Below are positions 1 through 10,477 of a DNA stretch of 64,000 bases, one piece after another. Numbering within the stretch: the first letter of the stretch is position 1; every line of letters begins with the position of its first letter. Below the pieces are notes generated by a model. It made no database searches. It was not told where the DNA came from and saw only the letters and a program-made list of their open reading frames with translations. Source of the stretch: Earliella scabrosa (lineage: Eukaryota > Basidiomycota > Agaricomycetes > Polyporales > Polyporaceae); contig JABYQQ010000004.1 in the NCBI GenBank assembly GCA_022605405.1, forward strand, positions 2,963,494 through 3,027,493. Direction: 5' to 3'. Made by a program: the position numbers and the translations under genes.

Positions 1-653
1 CATAAGCACCCGTATCGCAATGTGATATGGCTTCTATGTATGGCAACTTCTACGATCACAGTTTCAGCCTTGCTAGTTGGCCGCACTACCGGGTTGCTTG
101 TCTTCTCTCTCGGGCTCGATCGAGCTCCTCCGTAAGCTCCGCAATCTTCGCCTCGGCCACCTCCATTATACAGCGGCACGTCTGAAATCACGTAGGTTTC
201 ATGAGAAGAACAAGATTCATAGTAACGTACCCTTTCTAACCGACGGAATCGTTCGCTCCGCTGCCATACGTAGTCCTCCAGAAGTCTGGCATTGTCGCGT
301 CTCTGCTCAGTGCCCTACCAGTTGACGGCATCTCAATATATCCTGCAAGCCGGAGAATGGTACTCACTGCTGTCACGGTGCCAACATGATAGAGTTCGTC
401 CATGCTTGGCTGGGTACGAGTTCAGAGTCGTGGTCCGACTCGCTCGCCGGGGTGCCCACGCGTGGCTTCTTCTGGGAATGGACTGGGTCCTCCATCGGGT
501 TCACGGTCTCGACGCTATGAGGATGGCTGATCCTGACGCATAGGCCCTCGTGTCACGCTTGGGGGTCTTGAGGTCCATTATGGACGTCTCGCTGACGTTC
601 AATGGCATTGACAAATGACTGTATCGCCTTTATGGTTAGCGTGAACAAAGAGG
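1..653. other. No supported gene
   Basis: Only short open frames without recognisable domains, start context or splice pattern. I see no repeat or RNA gene here. Confidence 0.5.
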
Positions 654-799
654 CTATATCCTACATACCACCAAGACCGGGGTACTCAGTAGTTCATCGT
701 CCAGCTCCGGGTCCGAGTCCATGTTATGACTGTACTCTTGGTCTGATTCGCTCTCAGACTCATCTGAGCGCTCACCCGTCAGCCCTCTATCCGTGACAA

Positions 800-1165
800 G
801 AGACGCATGCATACCTAGTTGCATCATCGGTTCGTCGGCCAAGTCCCTCCGTGCAGTCATCTCCGATTCCGGCCGGGAGTCACCATGATTGGCTGCTTCT
901 TCAGCTTGGTCGTGCTCCCTTCCTTGATGTTGGAGGTTCCCGTCATCTGCCACACAGCTCGTCAGCATTCTGTCATGGCAAGAGACGCATGCGTACCTAG
1001 CTGCATCATCGATTCGTTATTATTCATCTCCTCCAAGACATGCACCTTTTCGGGCTGGGAGTCGCCACGATCGCCTCCTTCTTCTTCAACTTCGTCGTAC
1101 TGCATTGAGGAGATCTTTACAGGCTGAACATCTATGCCCTTAGATAGACCATGAGCGTGGGTATG
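800..1165 (-). repeat. Diverged tandem duplication of a coding-like module (two units, 182 bp apart)
   Basis: Two neighbouring segments share sequence with a 182-bp offset: the string agagacgcatgc begins at 799 and again at 981. Read on the minus strand, the units encode related peptides of about 54 residues. One contains GDSRPE followed by EPMMQLGMHASLV; the other contains GDSQPE followed by ESMMQLGTHASLA. Because 182 is not a multiple of three, the copies lie in different frames, so they are either separate exons or a broken gene. The peptides are acidic and low in complexity, and I do not recognise the family. The conserved MMQLG-HASL core argues that both copies were once coding. No start codon or flanking exon could be fixed. 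Confidence 0.5.
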
Positions 1166-1177
1166 TCCAACGCCCAT

Positions 1178-2061
1178 GCCTCAGTGGTATCGCAGCAAGA
1201 TATCGCGTTCGGCGAAGCTGTGAGGGTCAGAAATCTCAGCCTCAGTGAGCAATGTTACAATCTGAACGCTAACTTACCATCCTACATAGTAGCTCTTGTA
1301 GTCGTCCCGATCCTTTGCGCACCTGGAGAGTCCGTGTCCGCCGGCGTGCTCGTGTCGCTTGCGTGACGCAAACCTGTGTAGGATATGACGCGTCCGGAGA
1401 ACGTCCGTTGGATCGATGAATCCAAATGCATGGGGTGAGTGGATGGGATAGAACGAAATCTCAGGTAGGCGGGACTGGGAGAAACACTCGTCGACTTGGT
1501 ACCAACGAACCCAGAGGAATTTTCAAGTCTTCTCGGCTTATACTAGTTCACCATTCCCGGTCCGGTGTACACAACATTTGCGTGGTATACACACCGAGAA
1601 CACGGGCATATAGGAAACGTCCTTTTGGGGAGGATCCACAATCGAGTCAAGTAGCATGACGTTGCAACGCGGGGTAGCGGGATTGATGTTCCCCTACATC
1701 ACGTGCCATTGATTTACCGGGATTGACCCGAATTCTCCTCAGTACCCGGCTTGACCCGAGTTCGCCCCTACTATACTATGTACAAGGGCTAAGGTGCACC
1801 ATTCTCTATATGTAACGACGGTGATATGTACGATGTGGGGGCACAGCGAGAGCTGGCTGGCCTTGACAATAACCCATTGACAAAGAACCGGAATCTGGCG
1901 CGCTGGCGGCGCCGCTTCCCTATATGAGATGACTCGATTCGATTTAGCCGAGTCCCCATGCTGACTCAGCCCTCGTGAGCCCCAAGGCTTGTCAGGTTGC
2001 TTCTCCTCCCACCGCCACCTTACTATGATACGAATCCTGGGCGGTCCACCTGTGATTCTCT
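1178..2061. other. No supported gene; possible 5' region of the JmjC gene
   Basis: No domain-bearing frame is visible. An in-frame stop at 2053 just upstream of the JmjC-family coding frame implies that the true start codon lies in a short upstream exon in this interval. I could not choose it. Confidence 0.35.
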
Positions 2062-4795
2062 GTGAGCAAAAACAGTCGCGTATACACTACCCCTCACCTC
2101 ATATCAGCAGTACCGGCACACGTCCAGGCTATCATCGATGCCACGGGTCGCTCTGCCTTCCCTGGCACGCCTGTGGTCCTCCAAGCAATATGGTTTCCGC
2201 TCCAGGGGACAAGCCCAGCCCTTCTGGCCTACCGCGTCGTCACGAAGTTACAATCCCGCTACTTCACTAACGTCATCGTGTGGGCCCCGGATCCTCCGAT
2301 TCATGGCTTCGGAGAACCCGGGGACCTGTGGGTCAATCACCAGGCGCTCAAGATCGCGATATGTCGGATGGATTACACATGGGCTGATATTTCCCAAGAC
2401 AGAGATCAAATTTTTGCACGCGCGCACCCCATGTTTCCTGATCTAGGTCTAGCCTTCAATGGCACTTCTATCCAGTGGTACCGCAAGAGCGCGCGGAACA
2501 AAGTGCGAAGGGACGTGCGCAATCTCGTCACCAACGAACTCCAGCAAGCAGGCATTCTCGCGACCTTCTGGCGCAAGATAGCGGAGTACATATATAACAC
2601 GCCTTCCTCTGAAGATCCAGATGTGTTCTGCGCCCCCCCCCCTTCCATAGTACACCAAGCGAAGCAACTGTTCGAAAGCACAGAGGACTTTTTGAGGCTA
2701 TTGCCAGCTTCTACCACAGGCTTGTCTTGTATGACTCTACAAGCAGTTCCTGCGAATGGTGCCTCCGATCCTCCAGCCGAATCAGGTCAGCCTGCGCTTC
2801 CAGTAGTAGAGATTCTGCGACTGACGGAAACATCAGAGTCGGGCTCATCGACGCAGGATTCACGAGTCGATCCCGACTTGCCTTCATCTCCCACCTCATG
2901 CATTCCTGTATCACCTTCGATTCTTGCAGACCCTGAACAGCGTCACCATCCCACCGCCACATGGGTCGGGTTGCAAGGCACTCCAGTCACTCCGCTGCCT
3001 TTCGTCATTGACGAATTTGAAGGAGGACGCGAGGCAGGCATCCGTTCATTTTTTGTACCGATGTTCTGAATTTTGACGGGATCGATTAGGACATTGACCT
3101 CGAGTGGGTCAAATGGGCCGCTAGGAATGCGGTGGACGCAACTGAGCCACACACTGGGAGCGATTCTCCCGTCGTCACCAGGGTCGCCCTGTCGTCTGCG
3201 TCCCCAGACCATGTAGAGCGCCAGCAAGTCATAGATCTAATCCGGCGAACCCTCGCCGATGGTCGCTGTATTTACATCGAGCCGTGCCACTTGCAAGGGT
3301 GCTACGAGTGGTACCCAGACGTTCTGAGTCAACTTGGGGGTTATTCTCAAACGTCCGTCGAATGGCATGGTAGGAGTTTCCCGCCATGTTCCTGACCGTC
3401 TATCGATGATCTTCCTCCTTCAGACGCCCGACGCCGTCGGGACAGTCGCCGTGACGAGACGACTTCTCCTGGGGCTCACCCCTTTTCCGGGACGATCTCT
3501 CAGTTCTTCGCGACGTCGCAACAGCCCAATGAATGCATCAACTTGTTGGACATTCCCTTAATTCACGGGGAACGTCCGTGGATTATCGAGTAAGCATCGA
3601 CTGTATATATATGCTCAGTCGGTCTAATGAGTAACCATATCCAGCGCGATCTCTGACGACGTGCGCGCCATGCGAGCTACAGCTGGTATGGGCTTCGTGT
3701 CGGATAACTCTCTGACCAATGCCTCGCCGCAAGACCGCGGGGGTCTCGTAGGCCTGTCCTGGGATCACGGCCGCTTTTCGAATTGGGCTCAGGCTACGAC
3801 TGGCTGCTTCTTGACTCACGTCCACCGTGATGCCAACGGCGCGGCGACATGGGTGTCCGTCGGTAGCGGTGCGAAGATATGGACCGTTCTCACCCCACGC
3901 ACTCACGACGGCGAAGCCCTGATCAGGAATCTGCAGGCCGCGAGTATCCTACCATCAGAAACGAATCCCGGGGCCTTCAAACGCGATTTCTACTTCTCTT
4001 CCCTTGTTCTGCGCCCTGGCGCCCTCTTGTAAGCGAATCTACTTCTGCCTGCTAAACCAATCCTGACGCACCTAGTATACAACCTCCGGGCCAACTACAC
4101 ATGGTCTACACTCCCATGAAGACGATCGCCGTTGGGGGGCATTTCCTCACGTATGATACACTCCCGCAGAGTCTACTCACCCGACGACTGGAGCGTCTCA
4201 CCGACCACGTGGCGACCGACGCTTCCCATGGAGCGGTTGGAAGACTTCTGTCCCGCATGGCGCTAGCCCTCACTTCCATGCAGAATCAAAAACGTTAGTA
4301 CACTCCCTCGTCATCCTGGTTTCCTAGTGCTGATGCTGTCTTCCAGTCGGCAAATGGCAGTTCACCGCGCTCTTCGAACTAGTGTTGCTCGCGCCCGTAC
4401 TCTATCCAACTAGCCCACCAGACACAGCCGTTGGGAAGAAGCGGAAACGAAAGGACGACTTCACGGAGGACATGCCATCCCGTAACCGTATGACGGAAGC
4501 CGAGAGGGAACGCTTTGCAGCGCTCCAGGTGCTGCGGTTGGTTGGAGATGCAGTTAGGTGCCCCATCACCTCTCTGTCGTTGTGTCCCCTACAATGGAGA
4601 TCGCCCCCGCGCCAAGAATTGCTTGAACTGCCATCCTGGACAGAGAGGCCTATTGTGACTGTGAATCACATTTCCGATCTAGACAAGATCTATCTCAACA
4701 ACCGGAGAGCATTGTCGAAGTGGGTGGAAGGGGTCAAGGTAGAACTAAGGGAATCTCGAGTGGTCCGCATCTACGTAACGCGAAGTCCATTGTAG
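2062..4795 (+). pseudogene. JmjC-domain protein gene of an expanded basidiomycete family, with one in-frame TGA
   Basis: Five coding segments can be chained: 2062-3033, 3090-3589, 3645-4028, 4076-4293 and 4347-4795, about 840 residues in total and divisible by three. The 5' end is uncertain because no ATG lies in frame at 2062. The JmjC-like core is in segments 3-4. It has HVHRDANGAATW, carrying an H-x-D metal pair, and then PPGQLHMVYTP, carrying the distal His, followed by GGHFLTYDT. JmjC proteins are Fe(II)/2-oxoglutarate dioxygenases; whether this family is active is unknown. The N-terminal part (EWYPDVLSQLGG, CHLQGC) matches what I know of this family. A TGA at 3393-3395 interrupts a frame that stays open on both sides up to the next splice site, so the gene is probably dead or truncated. 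The intron at 3034-3089 would use a GC donor (GC-AG); the other introns are GT-AG of 47-55 bp. The C-terminus is basic (KKRKRKDD, possible nuclear signal). Confidence 0.7.
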
Positions 4796-4810
4796 GCTAC
4801 GATACGCCGG

Positions 4811-6650
4811 TTGTGTAGTGGTAGTTGTTGCTTCACCATATCGATGACAAAACAGGCCAGCTTCCCTTCATTTATGATTTGCCGTCAATGTATTATCCCG
4901 GGCCCCCGTCGTCCATGTGCTCTCCGCTGTTGCCTGTTCACGCCCACACAGCCGCCATCAGCGTTCACAGCGCTCCATCAACATCCCATCAGCACCGAGC
5001 GGCGACACTACTGATACCAGGAGATCATTATTGCCAACGCTGGGGAGGAGGCAGAGACGGTCGCCCATCTCCTCGCTCAAGGCTTATCGCAAGGCTGGAG
5101 AGTCGTCTTCATCCACCAGAACAGCCACATGAACCACCTCTACGTCCTTCCCCTGTACCCCGTTCTTCCCGGTGTACAAGCCCTGCTGCATGATGCACTC
5201 CATCCTCTTCTTCATGGTCTTCCAACCCTCTCCTCCTTCCGGCTCCGACGCCCTTTCTCCTGACCCCGTCTCGACTTCCGTACCCCGAAAGCCCAGAGCA
5301 GGTCTTTCTACACGAACCCGTCCCCTCTCACTCGACAAGGTCTCCTAGAGAACGCAGATGCAGACCGCACCCTACACGCCCTCCCCGCGCCGATCGATCT
5401 CTGGGGGCGTCGCCGATCAAGACGTCGAGAAGCCTGGCGGATGTGCTCGACGGATACAGGAGCGTACCTTCTCTGTCCCCGTCGTTGGCGGGGATGCTTT
5501 CGTGAGTGTCAAATTTTCGCACTCGACTTCTGTTTGCCTTGGTGCGAGCCCCGTTGTGCGACGTGTGGGGGGTCCGGTCGTGCGCACTGTTGACCTCATC
5601 TGCTCCGCCTCCGCCTCCGAGTCTCTGCTGGTTTCGCTGCTTGCCCCTGCTTGTCTGCGCTCTCCGTGCCGCACGTCCCTGCCTCTCCACATACTCGTTA
5701 TCGTGAGTCAAAGGTTTTTCTACGAGCCCTACGCCATTCTGACCCCCGTCCAGAGCCCTCGCGTCTCCGGACGCCCTCCCAGCATCTCTGTTGACCGCTC
5801 ACGGTCGACCCCGCTGCGCAGTGCACAGGCGACCAACCCGGCTGGACTATAATCCCATCCGACGCCTCTCGGTCGTGTGTTAGTTGGCGTGGGTTGTCGC
5901 CGGTCGGGCGTATCGACGAGGGCCGTCGGGAGTGATGCTCGTCCGCCCAGCCTCCACTAGCCCCCGGTCTACCACGTCGACTCGACTCGAATCTCAAACT
6001 CGTAGCAGTGCTCGAGAAACTTGGCACCCGCGCCTGTCCCTAGAATGTTCATCGCCCAATACCTCGACAAGGAGAAGTACGGCCTCGTCGGCAAACTCAC
6101 AAAGTTCGACAATCGTCCCAATGAGGCGCTGGCACATCACCAGCTTGGCCGAGTACGCAGCAGGCCAGATCCTCAATCTCAATGCCGATCGGCTGCCGGT
6201 GAGCTCGAAAAGAGGAGTTCGGAACTCTCAAGTCCGTCTTCCTCAACGATAGGCACGGCATGTTCCACGGTATCGGTGCAGAGCGCAACGTTTTCATCCT
6301 CGATGAGGTCGGCCCGTTGTATGCTACCTTGTCGATATTGGCCTGTCAGCCCTTATTCGTATGAGGAGCTCGTGGAGCAGTCCGCACCAAGCTGAAGCTC
6401 CGCATGTTCAAGGAGCTTCTCGACCATCTCTTTCGCCTCCAGCGCGAACTCTCCCCCGACAGCGGTGCCGGCATGCTCATCCGCTGCGGATACAAGCTCT
6501 TCAGGCACGAGACCATTGACTCCATTGGTGCTGATAGTCTCCGCCAAGTCATCCCCGATCGCGATCCCGACGTGCTCTCGGTGGAAACAGCGCTACCGGT
6601 ATCCTCAATGCGCTCGAGGAGACGCACGCCCTACACCGTCTACGGCGATG
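4811..6650 (+). other. Unassigned coding relic
   Basis: Several coding-like fragments change frame repeatedly. One at about 6030-6120 begins MFIAQYLDKEKYGLVGKLTK and another at 6404-6560 contains FKELLDHLFRLQRELSPDSG. They do not chain without indels and I do not recognise the protein. The 5' part of the EDC4-like gene downstream may extend into this region, but the segments do not resemble the expected WD40 N-terminus. Treat as gene debris of unknown origin. Confidence 0.3.
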
Positions 6651-6659
6651 AGGCCCTCG

Positions 6660-9067
6660 AGGTCCGCTTAATGCGGTGAAATGGCACCCTCAGCAGCCTG
6701 ATCTCGTTGCTGTTGCGTCGGTCAACAATGTCTACTTCCTCAACATCACCGACGCCGCACTTGCGTTCGGAGGAGAGCCCATCTCTCAGAATGATATGGC
6801 CAGGTCTTCTCGGTGCCTTCGGTAAGACGTCGTCTCATCTATGGTCACACTCCGTGTCTAACACATCCCACTTCAGCCCACTGTCATCGCCTTTGACTAC
6901 GATCTCCCTCGATCTGCGCTTGCGACGATCTCCGAGGACTCGACGCTCACGATGTGGAACATTCGCGATAAGCTGCCATTCTGGTCGCACAAGATTCGTG
7001 GCGACGACACTCCTTCCTCCCTCATCTTCGTCGATGGCGGGGTCATCGTGGGTCGCGAGAACGGAACGATCTTCCAGCTTCTGCCGGTCATGGGTCACCA
7101 AGTTCTGTCGACCGTCAAGTTCGTCGATGGTGACCAGGAGGACGCGCATATGTTCGGTCACGCGAACTATGACTCGCGCATCAACACTTTGTGGATCGCC
7201 AACAACAGGCGAGAGAGTATGATTGCGTTCAAGCTCAACTTTGACATTGGTGCCCCTTCCCCTGGCGGAGAAGACGTCGTTCGTGGAGCGTACTTCGAAC
7301 AGGTCGTCGAGTTCAGCGGTCCCAAGCCGACGATCCACTTCGTGATTCCGACCGCAGATGCCGACCCTCACGGTGACGAGGCGCACGCGGCATGCGTCGC
7401 TGCTAAGGTGCCTCCTGGCGAGCTCGCGTTGGTGTCGTTCTCTGTCCACTCGACCGGTGTCGACCAGGTCCTGATCAGGAAGGAGTGGTACAACACGCTT
7501 CCCGTCCTACCACGGCGCGCGTCAGTTGCCACCCATGGGATCGAGTGGCACCCAGTTCTTCCCTCCCGGTGCTTCGCCCCTCACCGTTCCGCTCCCGCGG
7601 ACGAAGACACCGCCGTCCGAGGAGGTCGAAGCGCCCAGAGAGGAAGTCGGCCGTGGTCCGGGCAAAGGCAAGAACGCGAAGGGCAAGATTGTCGGGTGGA
7701 AGGACAGCAACAAAGACTCCGAGAGGGAGAAGGCGGACAAGCGGTCCGATGCTGAACTCAACGCTGAAACTGCCGCCGCGCTGACCAGGGAGATCAAGAA
7801 GTCTGAGGAGAGTCTCCACAACCGTCTCGGCCGCCTTATCTCAAAGGAGCTTGACAAGCAGCGTGAGTGATCATGTGTACACCCCACGAGATGCACAGGA
7901 GTGCTGACGATTTACTTGCAGACCAACGCCTCGAGGAGGTCCGCCAGAGCGAGCAGGCTGCGGACTTCGTCCGCCAAGAGAAGATCTTGAAGCTCATCTC
8001 CACCGACTTGACGAAGAACACGACGCGTGTCGTCGAGATGGCCGTCAAGGCTGAGGTGTAGAACTCGGTCCTCCCGTCGCTCGAGAACATCACGAAGCAG
8101 GAGGTCAAGGCTGCGCTCAGCAACCAGATCGCGAAGGGCGTCAGCGACGCGATGAAGATGGTCAGTACCATGTTTTCTCTGACTCCCTTTCGAAACTCAC
8201 AAAATGATTGCTTGTAGAACGAACGTGTGCTCGTCCGTCCCGAGATGGCTAACCAGGTCGCGCGCGCGTTCTCAACGTCCGTCACTCCGGTTATTGAGAG
8301 GCAGGTGAAGGAGAGCATCTCCAAGAACCTCATCCCCTCTTCCGCCATGCACCAAGAGCTGGGTCGTGAGATTCGTTCGGAGATACTCAACCTCAAGAAG
8401 GAGGTGCTTGCGTGGCAGGGCGATGCTCTCCGCAGCCAGGAAGTACGTCAATATCGTAAGGGGCGTGGACTAGTACTAACCGGTTCTATCTGCAGTCCGT
8501 CATCCGCGAGCTGGAGCAGTCCGTCCGTCTGCTCTCCGATCAAGTCAAGTATCTCATGAGCCATCCTCCTGTGCCCAGTTATGGTCACGTCCAGAATGGC
8601 AGTTCTCCCGGCCCGTCCAGTGCGGGCATGGTTCCCCCAGCCCAGCTCCGCCAGCCGAATCCGGGTCCTACGTCCCAGCCATCCGGTTACCCTCCCCACA
8701 CCTCCTTCCACCGCTCCTCCCTCTCTTCCCGATGCCGCGCGCAACTCCTCCCACCTCTGGCCAGCCGGAGGAGTGGGACGACACTTATCTCGCGGTGCTG
8801 GGCTTTCAGGACACGCGACAGCTCCGTGAATTGCTTGCGCGTCGCCGTGTATCCCATTACGAGGGCGAGGTTCCCATCCTCACCAAGCTTCTTGCCTCCC
8901 GCAACGTCACGAAGGGTATTGTCGATAACGTCTTTAACGTCATCAAGAAGGACCACCGCCTACTCTCCCGGACTGCGCGCGCCGACGGTCTCTGGCAAGA
9001 GCTACCCGCCGCGCTCAATAAGGGCAAGTGCCCGAACACCTTTTCGCGTGCGAGTCCGTACATGTAG
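6660..9067 (+). pseudogene. EDC4/Ge-1-like WD40 scaffold of mRNA decapping, decayed
   Basis: EDC4 (Ge-1/Hedls) proteins scaffold the Dcp1-Dcp2 decapping complex in P-bodies, with an N-terminal WD40 region and a C-terminal helical domain. Here the WD40 part is visible from AVKWHPQQPDLVAVAS (about 6680) through STLTMWNIRDKLPFWSHK (6952 on) and FGHANYDSRI to HSTGVDQVLIRKEW (7450-7490). A Lys/Glu-rich coiled region follows, then the C-terminal helix block YLAVLGFQDTRQLRELLARR (about 8780). Introns are placed at 6822-6876, 7863-7921, 8161-8217 and 8443-8495. The gene is broken: apparent 1-nt indels lie near 6668, 6798, 7510 and 8700, and a TAG at 8059-8061 interrupts MAVKAEV and NSVLPSLENI, which lie in one frame. 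The central block is otherwise well preserved, so this may be a recently inactivated duplicate of a conserved gene. Confidence 0.75.
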
Positions 9068-10253
9068 TCAACAGCCCGCCTTCTCGACCTCCTACTCGTT
9101 CCTGCTTATCTGCTTGCTCCCTGCTTTGGACAACGGCTGCACAACTCATGCGCCAAGGGGTGAGTCACCGTCTTCCCCCTCGGCGCGATACCGACTGCGA
9201 TCAAGCAAGAAGTTGTACCTCCACGGGCTCCCGAGGTATCACGTCGACTTCTAGAAGGCCATGCGCCAGTAGTCCACGAGCACCGCGCCGAGTTCGTGCT
9301 CGAGGGCATCCACGTTACTTAGGCGAGGGGCACGGCGGAGACATGGACGACGCTGACGCGGATGCAGAGCGAGGAGGTGCACAAGGCGCGCGACCAGAGT
9401 AGGCGTACGGCACGGTCAATGACCCTGCAGATCGTGTGGACGGCGGTGGGCTCTTTTGACAGCAAGACTACTTCTCAATCATCCGACCGCTAAGAAGCTT
9501 ATAAGAAGGTCCGGGCGACCCAGTGACCTCTGAGCCAGTGATGTCCGACTCCAGAGAGATACCCAAGAAAGAGTAGGAGGCGGATCGTCGTGATACGCCC
9601 TTGCGGAAGACCCCGAGCTCATACCTTTGACCACGCCCCTCGCGAACCCGCTGGTCCTCTCCGCATGTACCTTTGGCCTGCCTCGACAAAGTTCCAGTCA
9701 CGGTCGCCCACTTCGCGCTCCACGGCACCCTGGCCCTCCATTGTTGTGTCTTGGAGGGCTGGAATGCCAGACTTCTCCCCCGGGTTGCAGCTGTGCTTCG
9801 TGGGACGAACTTCTCGCATACTCAACGGTTCCTTTAGCGGTTGTGGCGCGCCTGCACTTTCATACTTGCGCGAGGCGTAGCAGCTTCCGGCTTCGCCGCA
9901 ACATCGACAGGGAAGGTACGGAGTCAAGTTGCTGGCGGGGCCTAGATACCCTTCGACGTCAAGCAGAGTATCAAGCTCGTCTGCGAACTCATAATGCCTT
10001 CTGCAGGCGTGCTACCACCTTCCTTCATCGCATTGGCCCTTGCACCCCTCCATCGCTATTTTTACGTTCCGTTCCGTTCGTCTCACGTCCTTGTTCTCTT
10101 GTATCTCTCAATCTATTCTATGTTTTCATTGTCTTTCTGTCGCAGTTACCCTCCCATCGCCCATGTGACATGAGTATTCCTGGAGGTTCAGGTCCGCCGG
10201 GAGGGCCCGTGTATGTAATGTATACAGTCGCAGGCAATAAGTATGTGTCTGAC
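9068..10253. other. No supported gene
   Basis: Frames such as 9627-10271 on the plus strand lack any recognisable motif and are probably chance. Part of 9068-9250 may be the decayed 3' end of the EDC4-like gene. Confidence 0.45.
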
Positions 10254-10330
10254 GACCTGATCGCGACCTGATCGCGACCTGATCGCGACCTGATCGCGAC
10301 CTGATCGCGACCTGATCGCGACCTGATCGT
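10254..10330 (+). repeat. 11-bp tandem array, seven units of gacctgatcgc
   Basis: Seven head-to-tail 11-bp units with almost no divergence; the last unit ends cgt instead of cgc. The array lies about 150 bp upstream of the start codon of the Crinkler/RHS-type gene at 10478. It is followed by gacgcgtcaacg and, near 10387, by the palindromic core gtcacgtgac. The period is close to one helical turn. A related array is at 41048. Confidence 0.95.
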
Positions 10331-10477
10331 GACGCGTCAACGCCGTTACGCGTCACTAGCCCTAGAGAGCTCAGCGTTCCCACGCGGTCACGTGACGCGC
10401 CTATATCGCTTGACTTGATCGATCACTGATCAGTACTAGCACCTCCGACTTGACTGTATGGCAAGAGTGAGCGCATC

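Noticed and set aside
5328..5852. Opposed 127- and 164-codon frames
   Set aside because: Neither shows a domain and neither joins convincingly with the EDC4-like or JmjC gene.
8556..9254. A 232-codon plus-strand frame at the EDC4 3' end
   Set aside because: Only its first part belongs to the EDC4-like gene. The rest is an out-of-frame reading after an indel.
10254..10330. Tandem array considered as a CRISPR
   Set aside because: Units are 11 bp with no spacers, in a eukaryotic context with no cas genes.
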